Shown one piece after another: positions 1 to 5,919 of a DNA stretch of 5,926 nt. The translations under genes were made by a program, and so were the position numbers. The notes beneath the pieces are model-generated. The model was not told the DNA's origin. It saw only the letters and a list, made by a program, of their open reading frames with translations, and searched no databases. Location: NCBI GenBank assembly GCA_019752835.1, contig JAIELR010000175.1, positions 1 through 5,926 on the forward strand, given 5' to 3'. This DNA comes from Gammaproteobacteria bacterium (GTDB lineage Bacteria; Pseudomonadota; Gammaproteobacteria; UBA1113). Position 1 is the first letter of the stretch, and every line of letters starts with the position of its first letter.

Positions 1-629
1 GCAGCTTGCAATTGCATTCTACCGCTTAGGGTTAATAACACCTTGGCATGCCCTGTATCTAATTTCTTTTCGCTAAGCCATTGTTTTACTTGGGGTTCTA
101 GATTTAGTAAGCGCAATAAATTGGTGATTTGGGCACGCGATTTACCTAATAGAGCGGCGGCATCGTCGTGGGTTAATTGGCACTCCTCAATTAAGCGCTC
201 AATGGCTAAGGCTTCATCCAAGGGCGATAAGTCTTCGCGCTGAATATTTTCTATTAAAGCCAAGGCCATGGTAGTTTGATCGTCTATGGTTTTGATGATC
301 ACGGGTACTCGACTTAATCCAGCCAATTGCGCTGCCTTGAAGCGGCGTTCGCCAGCGATGATTTCATAACGATGTTCATCGAGAGGACGCACCAGCAGAG
401 GTTGTAATATACCTTGTGTTTTGATCGAGCTGGCCAAATCTGCTAAGGCTTCGCTGTCCATCTCGCGTCTGGGCTGAAATTGCCCGCCTTGAATCATTTC
501 TATGGCCATTTCTTGAAGGCCGGTGGGGGCTGTCGCATTAACAGGCATAGGTTCAGTTTTTTCTACCGTCGTATTTAAAGTGTTGCTCAATAAATCACCT
601 AAACTGCGGCCTAAACGGGATCGTGCCAT
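1..629 (-). CDS. parB: ParB chromosome-partitioning protein, C-terminus cut off by window edge
   Basis: ParB is the CTP-dependent clamp that loads at parS sites near the origin and works with ParA to segregate chromosomes. Codons are in phase from 3 to 629 with no stop, giving the first 209 residues; family members are usually near 280-300, so the C-terminal dimerisation domain lies off the left edge. The N-terminus MARSRLGRSLGDLL is typical. The CTP-binding region contains GERRF at residues 93-97 and ENIQRED at 127-133. A helix-turn-helix region follows at about 152-176, with LTHDDAAALLGKS, and the frame is still open past HAKVLLTLS. The ATG at 629-627 has GGAG (642-639) 9 nt upstream. It sits 28 bp downstream of parA on the same strand, so the two are almost certainly one operon. 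Family assignment is very secure. Confidence 0.96.
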   Translation of the reverse strand, partial: MARSRLGRSLGDLLSNTLNTTVEKTEPMPVNATAPTGLQEMAIEMIQGGQFQPRREMDSEALADLASSIKTQGILQPLLVRPLDEHRYEIIAGERRFKAAQLAGLSRVPVIIKTIDDQTTMALALIENIQREDLSPLDEALAIERLIEECQLTHDDAAALLGKSRAQITNLLRLLNLEPQVKQWLSEKKLDTGHAKVLLTLSGRMQLQA

Positions 630-657
630 GGTATATGTCTCCAGTATGCAATTATGC

Positions 658-1464
658 TTAAGAAGCTACTGCTTCTCGTTGTTGTTGTTCTGCGCGACGT
701 ACTTTAATGCGCGCTAAAATTTCATCCGCTAAATCCAGATAGGCTTTTGCACCTGGGGATTTAGCATCGTAATACAACGCAGGTAAGCCGAAGCTCGGTG
801 CTTCCGCTAAGCGTACATTACGGGGAATAACGGTTTTAAACAGCTGTGTTGAAAAGTGCCGGACTAATTCTTTGGTGACATCCATGCTTAAACGGCTGCG
901 CGGGTCTACCATGGTGCGTAAAATGCCTTCGATATACAGATCTGGGTTAACCAATTCTTGTAATTCCTGAATAGTGCTGATAAGGCCTGATAAACCTTCT
1001 AAGGGATAATATTCACATTGCAGCGGAATTAATACACTGTGTGCTGCAACCAAAGCATTAACGGTCAAGGTATTTAAAGTCGGTGGACAATCAATAACGA
1101 TGTAATCATAACTATTGCCAATGTTTTTTAAAGCTTTTTGCAGCGTGTATTCTCTGCCTTCTAATTTTAATAGGGCTGTTTCTGCTGCGGTAAGTTCTTC
1201 ATTCGCTGCTAATAAATCATAGCCAGTGCGTTCCTGGTGCGTCACTACATCTAGGATATTTTTGCTGTGCATTAATACATCGTATACAGAGGTTTGGATA
1301 CTTGCTTTGTCACAGCCGCTGCCGGTACTGGCATTACCCTGGGGATCCAAGTCTATCAATAGCACGCATTTACGTTTTACAGCCAGGGAAGCCGCTAAGT
1401 TGACGCTAGTGGTCGTTTTCCCCACACCGCCTTTTTGATTGGCTACAGCGATAATGTGTGGCAC
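658..1464 (-). CDS. parA: ParA/Soj chromosome-partitioning ATPase
   Basis: ParA is a MinD/ParA-type ATPase that binds nucleoid DNA as an ATP dimer and is stimulated by ParB, moving or anchoring the origin region. The 268-residue length is normal for chromosomal Soj proteins, which lack the N-terminal HTH of plasmid type Ia ParA. The deviant Walker A motif KGGVGKTT is at residues 11-18 (signature K11, P-loop K16), Walker A' LIDLDPQGN at 36-44, and Walker B YIVIDCPP at 121-128 (D125). The conserved IPRNVRLAEAPSFG (213-226) and SPGAKAYL (236-243) segments are present, so the enzyme looks intact. The start is GTG at 1464-1462: an in-frame TAA lies upstream at 1515-1513 with no ATG between, and AGGGGA lies 7 nt before the GTG. 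parB follows 28 bp downstream. The divergent neighbour is a phzF gene rather than the rsmG (gidB) often found beside parA in related bacteria. Confidence 0.97.
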   Translation of the reverse strand: MPHIIAVANQKGGVGKTTTSVNLAASLAVKRKCVLLIDLDPQGNASTGSGCDKASIQTSVYDVLMHSKNILDVVTHQERTGYDLLAANEELTAAETALLKLEGREYTLQKALKNIGNSYDYIVIDCPPTLNTLTVNALVAAHSVLIPLQCEYYPLEGLSGLISTIQELQELVNPDLYIEGILRTMVDPRSRLSMDVTKELVRHFSTQLFKTVIPRNVRLAEAPSFGLPALYYDAKSPGAKAYLDLADEILARIKVRRAEQQQREAVAS

Positions 1465-1471
1465 GATATAT

Positions 1472-1477
1472 TCCCCT
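1472..1477 (-). promoter_or_regulatory. Ribosome binding site of parA
   Basis: The minus strand reads AGGGGA, a near-consensus Shine-Dalgarno, 7 nt before the GTG at 1464-1462. It decides the start because no ATG occurs between the upstream in-frame stop and this GTG. Confidence 0.8.
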
Positions 1478-1516
1478 AAGGCTAAATTAAAATATGGTTG
1501 TAAATCAACGAGTTAT

Positions 1517-1544
1517 AATACCCTGCGGCAAACCTCAGGGTATT
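1517..1544. repeat. Perfect 9-bp inverted repeat upstream of parA
   Basis: AATACCCTG at 1517-1525 is the exact reverse complement of CAGGGTATT at 1536-1544, with a 10-base centre (1526-1535). As RNA it would be a 9-bp hairpin, but no T-run follows on either strand, so it does not look like an intrinsic terminator. It lies about 50 bp upstream of the parA start and could be an operator or a 5'-leader structure of parAB. The inner hexamers TACCCT and AGGGTA recur as a second pair in front of phzF. Confidence 0.65.
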
Positions 1545-1605
1545 GTCTAATTTAGCATAGTTGGTGCCTATAACAAAAGCCTGGCATCACCGGAGTAGGG
1601 AGCGT

Positions 1606-1636
1606 TTGGCAATGATATCTGCTAAGAGGGTATAAT
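1606..1636 (+). promoter_or_regulatory. Candidate sigma70-type promoter of phzF
   Basis: A perfect TATAAT lies at 1631-1636, with TTGGCA at 1606-1611 (5 of 6 matches to TTGACA) as the -35. The 19-bp spacer is longer than the ideal 17, so the -35 assignment is weak while the -10 is good. Transcription would begin near 1643 and leave a leader of about 20 nt before the ATG at 1666. Confidence 0.5.
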
Positions 1637-1651
1637 TGCCCTGCTTACCCT
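1627..1651. repeat. AGGGTA/TACCCT inverted pair over the phzF -10 box
   Basis: AGGGTA at 1627-1632 and TACCCT at 1646-1651 form a 6-bp inverted repeat with a 13-base centre. The left arm overlaps the TATAAT box at 1631-1636, and the right arm ends just before the phzF ribosome site. The same hexamers form the core of the longer inverted repeat at 1517-1544. This placement suits a repressor operator, but that is inference. Confidence 0.45.
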
Positions 1652-1652
1652 T

Positions 1653-1657
1653 AGGAG
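1653..1657 (+). promoter_or_regulatory. Ribosome binding site of phzF
   Basis: AGGAG lies 8 nt upstream of the ATG at 1666. It favours that start over the in-frame TTG at 1636, which overlaps the TATAAT box, lies upstream of the expected transcription start, and would add ten residues absent from the family. Confidence 0.85.
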
Positions 1658-1665
1658 CCTTCAGT

Positions 1666-2460
1666 ATGAAAAAAATCCCCTTATACCAAGTCGATGCGTT
1701 TACCTCAACACTCTTTTCAGGGAACCCTGCGGCAGTGTGTCCTTTGGACGAATGGCTGCCAGACCAAGTGATGCAGCAAATAGCGCAAGAAAATAATTTA
1801 TCAGAAACAGCCTTTATTGTTCCATGGGATGAGGGATATCACCTGCGCTGGTTTACACCCCATGAAGAAGTTGCTTTATGTGGTCATGCTACTTTGGCAA
1901 CAGCATGGGTCATATTTCATTTTTTAGAACCTCAGCGGCAAGAGATCCATTTTCAATCCCTAAGTGGGCTATTGACGGTGAGACGTGCAGATGAATTGAT
2001 AACGCTGAATTTTCCGCGCGTAGATTATAAGCCTTGCCCCCTACCGGATTATATTGTAGAAGGATTAAATGTAAAGCCCGTGGAGTTTTATCGTTCACAG
2101 CGTTATGTAGCGGTTCTGGAAACAGAAGCGCAAATTAAAAACCTTTCTTTAAATTTAATGGCCTTGGCACAAATGGATTGCCCCGGAATCATTGTCACTG
2201 CTCCCAGTGATGATAAACAATATGATTTTGTATCGCGCTATTTTACGCCTAAAATTCCACGTATTGAAGATCCCGTCACCGGTTCAGCACATTGTGTGTT
2301 AGCGCCTTATTGGGGGCAACGATTCAATAAAACCCGTTTAGTCGCGCGACAACTTTCGGCGCGCGGTGGCGACGTGGTGTGTGAATTGCAAGGAGATAGG
2401 GTATGGTTATCGGGGTATGCAGTGTTGTATATGAAAGGAGAGATTTTTAACATACAATAA
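1666..2460 (+). CDS. PhzF/YddE-family isomerase-like enzyme
   Basis: This 264-residue protein belongs to the PhzF superfamily, which shares the diaminopimelate epimerase double fold. PhzF itself isomerises a phenazine precursor (trans-2,3-dihydro-3-hydroxyanthranilate), but most members, such as E. coli YddE, have no established substrate. The family opening YQVDAFTSTLFSGNPAAVC is at residues 7-25. ENNLSETAF (42-50) carries E47, which aligns with the proposed catalytic glutamate. CGHATLA is at 72-78, RYFTP at 191-195 and EDPVTGSAHC at 201-210, in the expected order, so both lobes appear complete. No other phenazine genes are near, so a phenazine role is unsupported. It is cytoplasmic, with no signal peptide, and stands alone on the plus strand, divergent from parA and convergent with the signalling operon. 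Family assignment is secure and the substrate unknown. Confidence 0.94.
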   Translation: MKKIPLYQVDAFTSTLFSGNPAAVCPLDEWLPDQVMQQIAQENNLSETAFIVPWDEGYHLRWFTPHEEVALCGHATLATAWVIFHFLEPQRQEIHFQSLSGLLTVRRADELITLNFPRVDYKPCPLPDYIVEGLNVKPVEFYRSQRYVAVLETEAQIKNLSLNLMALAQMDCPGIIVTAPSDDKQYDFVSRYFTPKIPRIEDPVTGSAHCVLAPYWGQRFNKTRLVARQLSARGGDVVCELQGDRVWLSGYAVLYMKGEIFNIQ

Positions 2461-2533
2461 GTAACAAACAAAATACAGAGGTTCATAACCAAGTTTTGCT
2501 ATAAGATGACATGAGCTCTTCAAAGAAGGTGAT
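2461..2533. other. Convergent gap between phzF and the response regulator gene
   Basis: This 73-bp gap should terminate transcription from both sides. Only very short hairpins are visible: a 4-bp stem at 2480-2490 (GGTT/AACC), followed on the minus strand by a T-rich stretch, and CTTC/GAAG at 2518-2528. Neither is a convincing intrinsic terminator. Confidence 0.5.
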
Positions 2534-3481
2534 TCAAGCCGAAGAAAATTGGTGCGAATTAAGGTTCAAATGACGGACCGAAAAATAGTATTGTTGATTG
2601 TTTATTATTAATTTATCTGATAAGCATAGAATATTATGCCATTCTGTTATCGGTAAATTAGTTTCATCGCCATAAAAGCAGGGGATAAAACCAGCGTTTA
2701 ATTTCTCTATTAAAGTCCGTTTTGAGTTATTGCCTTCTGCGATATCTTTGTAGTAGTTAAGCTCTGACTCAGGCATAAAAGTAAAAATAAGCGGCTCATT
2801 TTTTTCTGTAATAAACAGATAAGAGCCATTGGTATTCAGTAAATAGTACTCTGTCACTTTATATTGAACGATTATTTTTGAAAAAAACTTAGAAAATTCG
2901 GTTGAAAATAGCAGCGTATACAGATCGGTGTTATAAGCCAGTTTACGTGTTTGTTTATAGAAAAAATTATGTTTTGCATCTTCAATATGTTGAGATAATA
3001 TGAGTTTTAAATTGGGTGAATCCTTTAATAGAAATTTATCAATGATACCTCTATTAAATGCCTCAACCGCTAATTCATGGCTGGCTTTTCCCGTTAACAT
3101 AATAATAGAGATGTCTTCCTTACAAAGGTTACGCGCAAATAAAAACCCATCCATCTCTGGCATATCATGATCAAGTATGATAGTAGTTATTTTTTGCTGT
3201 CGATTGAGTAATTGAGAAAGATTAACGAATTCCTGAGTGAGCGTTGATTGTGAGATCAAATCATTTTCCGCTAGAATATCCTCTAGATCTTTTTTAGGTT
3301 GGTTATTAAAGTGAAGATTGTGTTCCTGTTTGTTTTGATTAACTATTTGTAAAGCTTTAACAGGATTCGATTCAACAATGCATAAATGTTGTGCAGATAA
3401 AGCGGCTGTTATGGTCGATAAAAAGATTTCATTATCGTCCACTAATAGTGTTGTCGTTGGATATGAAAAAAGATAAGGCAT
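2534..3481 (-). CDS. Response regulator with enlarged receiver and non-HTH C-terminal domain
   Basis: A 315-residue cytoplasmic protein, last gene of the signalling operon. The receiver starts with LLVDDNEIF (acidic pair D15, D16). ILDHDMPEMDGF places the phospho-accepting aspartate at D104, three residues before MP, with T130 (MLTGK) and K153 (LLK) as switch threonine and lysine. The D16-D104 distance is about twice the usual 40-45 residues because of a polar insertion at about 49-97. AVEAFNRGIIDKF (138-150) is a motif I recall from a widespread proteobacterial regulator family with this same insertion. Residues from about 165 to 315 form an uncharacterised domain with YYLLNTNGSYLF and IPCFYGDE segments; no HTH, GGDEF, EAL or HD motif is visible. 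ATG at 3481 has AAGGAG 6 nt upstream, overlapping the previous stop, so translation is probably coupled. Receiver identity is firm; the output is unknown. Confidence 0.88.
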   Translation of the reverse strand: MPYLFSYPTTTLLVDDNEIFLSTITAALSAQHLCIVESNPVKALQIVNQNKQEHNLHFNNQPKKDLEDILAENDLISQSTLTQEFVNLSQLLNRQQKITTIILDHDMPEMDGFLFARNLCKEDISIIMLTGKASHELAVEAFNRGIIDKFLLKDSPNLKLILSQHIEDAKHNFFYKQTRKLAYNTDLYTLLFSTEFSKFFSKIIVQYKVTEYYLLNTNGSYLFITEKNEPLIFTFMPESELNYYKDIAEGNNSKRTLIEKLNAGFIPCFYGDETNLPITEWHNILCLSDKLIINNQQYYFSVRHLNLNSHQFSSA

Positions 3482-3487
3482 AAGAGT

Positions 3488-3493
3488 CTCCTT
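3488..3493 (-). promoter_or_regulatory. Ribosome binding site of the response regulator gene
   Basis: The minus strand reads AAGGAG, 6 nt before the ATG at 3481. Its first base is part of the TAA stop (3495-3493) of the small upstream gene, which points to translational coupling. Confidence 0.8.
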
Positions 3494-3747
3494 TAATTAG
3501 TCTGGGGGCTTTCTTGCAATGTATAAATTAATATATTAATTTGCGTAATAGCAGCTTCAATATTATTTAGTAGTCTTAAGATGGTTTCAAGCTGAGTCGT
3601 TTTTATTATATTTTCTATGTTAAAATCAGGATTTTCTTTTTCAAGAATTAAAGCATTAATAAATGGTTTTACAGCATCAACTGCGACGGAAATAGTTGAT
3701 AGTGGTGTTTTTATATTATGTTTAAATTTATCTAGGTTATCAGACAT
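3493..3747 (-). CDS. Small stand-alone H-box (DHp-like) protein, possible histidine phosphotransferase
   Basis: The sequence near the N-terminus, FKHNIKTPLSTI, matches the H-box of histidine-kinase dimerisation domains, which usually read H-(E/D)-x-(R/K)-x-P-L. The candidate phospho-accepting residue is H10. The rest looks like two long amphipathic helices (about 4-36 and 43-78), as expected of a DHp hairpin. No N, G1 or G2 box exists, so it cannot bind ATP like a kinase. The residue after the His is Asn instead of the usual acidic residue, which would suit a phosphotransfer partner better than an autokinase. I prefer the ATG at 3747 (84 residues) because GGAG lies 6 nt upstream; the in-frame ATG at 3759 has no such site and would give 88 residues. 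It lies 15 bp after the hybrid kinase stop and 11 bp before the response regulator, so it is probably an intermediate between them. It could instead be a kinase inhibitor or a remnant of a larger kinase. Confidence 0.75.
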   Translation of the reverse strand: MSDNLDKFKHNIKTPLSTISVAVDAVKPFINALILEKENPDFNIENIIKTTQLETILRLLNNIEAAITQINILIYTLQESPQTN

Positions 3748-3753
3748 TTTTTT

Positions 3754-3757
3754 CTCC
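3754..3757 (-). promoter_or_regulatory. Ribosome binding site deciding the start of the small H-box gene
   Basis: The minus strand reads GGAG followed by six A residues and then ATG at 3747. The first G belongs to an upstream in-frame ATG (3759-3757) that has no purine-rich site of its own. This makes 3747 the better start. Confidence 0.65.
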
Positions 3758-3762
3758 ATGGT

Positions 3763-5919
3763 CTAGTAAGGACAATTTTTACCACTAATAGCGTTAATCC
3801 AATATAAATTAGGGAAATTGTCATGTGGTTTTCCTGTTACTAAGTAAAGATTTCTATAACCCATCATGTATAAATCTCTGGCAATCTCTTCGCCCTTTAT
3901 GCCATCGTTCAATTCAGAGTCTATATAAAGTGGAGTTTCTATTGAGTAATCTATTATTTCTTGTAAAAATAAATCAACATCATTAAATGTTTTAATATTA
4001 ATATTTTTCAGCTCACAGGAAAGTTCCCAGGTATTGGTGATCAATGAATCGTTATCAAGAAATATGAGATCAATCTTAATATCATCTGTAATTTCTATTG
4101 GAATGTATGCGAAGAAAAATTTTGGTAACAACTTGACACCCGAGCGCAAACATTCTTCCCGTAAAATATCCAATTCATAGCAGCTAGTGACTAATATAGC
4201 ATGGCTTTCTGCACCACATTGTTTGATTAACTCCATGCCATTTATTTTACAACCTTCAAATTGATAATCAACTAGCAATAAGTAGGGCTCGTTGATATTT
4301 ATTTTGCACCAACTAATGAATTCTGTTGGGTCATTGAAATGAATTATCTTAAAATCTAATGTCTTAGATAAAAATTCCAAACGATTATCCCAGATTTGGT
4401 GCACAGATTCTTCATCATCAACAACGACGACGTATTTAATATTTTTACTAAAAAGTATACGTCCTGCAAACCAGGCAGGGGGTTTTGCCAAGGGTAAGCA
4501 AATTTTTATTGTTGTTCCATGATTTACCTGCGATTCGATCGTTAATGTACCGTTCCATGATTTAACATGAGCGATTGCAGAAGATAAACCTAAGCCATGC
4601 CCCTCTTTACCATGACTGCTGCTACCATTCAATAACAGGGGTAATAGATGGTCAGGGATACCGCATCCTGTGTCAACGATTTTGATAATCGCCTCTTTAG
4701 ATGATATTTTTAAAGAAACTCTAATATTCCCCTTACCCGAGGTAGCTTCAATGGCATTGTTTAAGATATTAGAAAGTGTTCTTTTGAAGAAACCAGGATT
4801 TATATTGACACATATTCCATGAGCTTGTTCATGTATTTCAAAAGAAATTTTTACATTAGATTTATTGAGTTGTAGTCGTTTTTCTGAGACAACCATGTAA
4901 ATCAAATCAGAGATCAATTCTGAAGTGAGATAATTTTCGATTTCTTCATTATCTAGTTTTTTAATTAATCGATATTGACTTAACAGGTTATTAGCAATAT
5001 CGTTAATCCTATTAATGGCATGTTTAATGAGCAGCCGCTTTTTCTCTGGGAATTGATTTGCGTCTACGGCAAGAACCTCAAGAGCCGCGAGAGGGCTGCG
5101 AATATCATGTGCGATTTGTATGGCAAAATGGCTTAAAGTTGCTTTTTTCTCGCTTTCACGTATTCGTATATTTTCAAGGTACAATCGATTCAGTAATTGG
5201 TCAAAAACACTTTTTATTTTATGTATCTCAATAGGAGCCCAACCGATATCTCCCATATTGGTAGTTTCACAAATATTTGTATAGTCAAGTTGAGCAATTT
5301 TTTTCTCTAGTTTAATTAAGGGAGATAGCAATTTTTTGTGTAGGTTTATTTTTAACAAAATAAAAAGCAAGCCGGAAATGACAAAAAGTGAGAAGAGTAA
5401 CTTCATTAATAGTATCCAGGGTTTAAAAGTGAAATCAAGGTTATTAAAACTAATTAACACCCCTAATCTGGTGCCATTTTCTGTATTTTGATCGTAATAG
5501 TAAATGGGTGAGCAGTAAAAGAAATGATTCTTATGTAAAGTCTTTTCTGTTTTATTGAGTAACGAACAATCAATATTCTTGTTGGCCGAGATCAATTTTT
5601 TTATGACGTCAAAATACAGGTAGTCTGACATATAGATATTTTTATTATTATCAATAACAGAAAAAAATATATCTTTAGAAGAGGAAAGTGCTAATAATCT
5701 ACGGATTTCCATCACGTTATAGATTGAAAGCTCTGGTGCAATAATTGAAGAAAGTGTAGTGTGGGTATCATGTATTTTCGCAATGCGCTCTATCTTAGCA
5801 TTATTTTTCTCAATAAAAACGCCCGCAATAAAAGCAATTAGAAAAATGAACGAAATAGTACCCAATAAGGTGTGGGATATATATTTTTTAAGTGTGTAAT
5901 TTTTTCTAATAAATGGCAT
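3763..5919 (-). CDS. Membrane hybrid histidine kinase with two C-terminal receiver domains
   Basis: A 718-residue inner-membrane sensor kinase. TM1 is at about 17-36, a periplasmic sensor region at 37-167 (possibly Cache-like, with C118 and C136), TM2 at 168-190 and a HAMP-like linker at 190-245. The HisKA H-box AHDIRSPLAAL gives phospho-acceptor H271. The ATPase has an N box NNAIEA (387-392), G1 DTGCGIP (416-422) and G2 GHGLGLSSA (440-448). After a PPAWF linker (480-484), receiver 1 (about 496-610) has D501/D502, D551, T578 and K600. A compact second receiver-like domain (617-718) has D622/D624, D667, T695 and K714. All key residues are present, so kinase and relay activity are expected; the ligand is unknown. 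The ATG at 5919 directly follows an in-frame TAA, so the gene is complete. No ribosome site fits in the 7 bases left before the window edge. First gene of a three-gene operon whose promoter is outside the window. Confidence 0.93.
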   Translation of the reverse strand: MPFIRKNYTLKKYISHTLLGTISFIFLIAFIAGVFIEKNNAKIERIAKIHDTHTTLSSIIAPELSIYNVMEIRRLLALSSSKDIFFSVIDNNKNIYMSDYLYFDVIKKLISANKNIDCSLLNKTEKTLHKNHFFYCSPIYYYDQNTENGTRLGVLISFNNLDFTFKPWILLMKLLFSLFVISGLLFILLKINLHKKLLSPLIKLEKKIAQLDYTNICETTNMGDIGWAPIEIHKIKSVFDQLLNRLYLENIRIRESEKKATLSHFAIQIAHDIRSPLAALEVLAVDANQFPEKKRLLIKHAINRINDIANNLLSQYRLIKKLDNEEIENYLTSELISDLIYMVVSEKRLQLNKSNVKISFEIHEQAHGICVNINPGFFKRTLSNILNNAIEATSGKGNIRVSLKISSKEAIIKIVDTGCGIPDHLLPLLLNGSSSHGKEGHGLGLSSAIAHVKSWNGTLTIESQVNHGTTIKICLPLAKPPAWFAGRILFSKNIKYVVVVDDEESVHQIWDNRLEFLSKTLDFKIIHFNDPTEFISWCKININEPYLLLVDYQFEGCKINGMELIKQCGAESHAILVTSCYELDILREECLRSGVKLLPKFFFAYIPIEITDDIKIDLIFLDNDSLITNTWELSCELKNINIKTFNDVDLFLQEIIDYSIETPLYIDSELNDGIKGEEIARDLYMMGYRNLYLVTGKPHDNFPNLYWINAISGKNCPY

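Larger units (their letters stand above)
1465..1665. other. Divergent intergenic region between parA and phzF
   Basis: This 201-bp non-coding stretch must hold the start signals for the leftward parAB operon and the rightward phzF gene. It contains both ribosome sites, a TATAAT box for phzF, and two inverted pairs of the hexamer AGGGTA. No convincing sigma70 promoter for parA was found on the minus strand. The best pair is TTGTTA with TAAATT at 16-bp spacing, each only 4 of 6 matches. Confidence 0.7.

Noticed and set aside
43..243. Open frame on the plus strand
   Set aside because: It lies inside the confident parB frame on the other strand, with no ribosome site or recognisable protein.
523..717. 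Plus-strand open frame across the parB start and parA end
   Set aside because: It overlaps both strong genes and the predicted protein resembles nothing.
1226..1438. Plus-strand open frame inside parA
   Set aside because: It is a shadow of the conserved ParA coding frame.
1828..1843. TGTTCCATGGGATGAG as a possible parS site
   Set aside because: Only the left half resembles the parS palindrome; the right half fails and the sequence encodes a conserved stretch of PhzF. A similar half-match at about 4512 was rejected for the same reason.
2341..2350. Palindrome GTCGCGCGAC
   Set aside because: It is short, within phzF coding sequence, and explained by Val-Ala-Arg codons.
1666..2460. Phenazine biosynthesis role for the PhzF protein
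   Set aside because: No other phz gene is in the window, and most PhzF-family proteins occur outside phenazine clusters.
1910..2492. Two short minus-strand open frames (1910-2098 and 2307-2492)
   Set aside because: Both lie wholly or mostly under phzF, whose motifs are intact. The second extends into the gap but has no recognisable features.
2480..2528. Intrinsic terminator between the convergent genes
   Set aside because: Stems are only 4 bp and no proper T-run follows directly.
2534..5919. Naming the locus lqsR/lqsS (Legionella quorum sensing)
   Set aside because: The regulator's late aspartate (D104) recalls LqsR, but the kinase has two membrane segments with HAMP and two receivers, unlike LqsS, and no lqsA-like synthase is present. 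Similarity of the regulator cannot be settled by eye.
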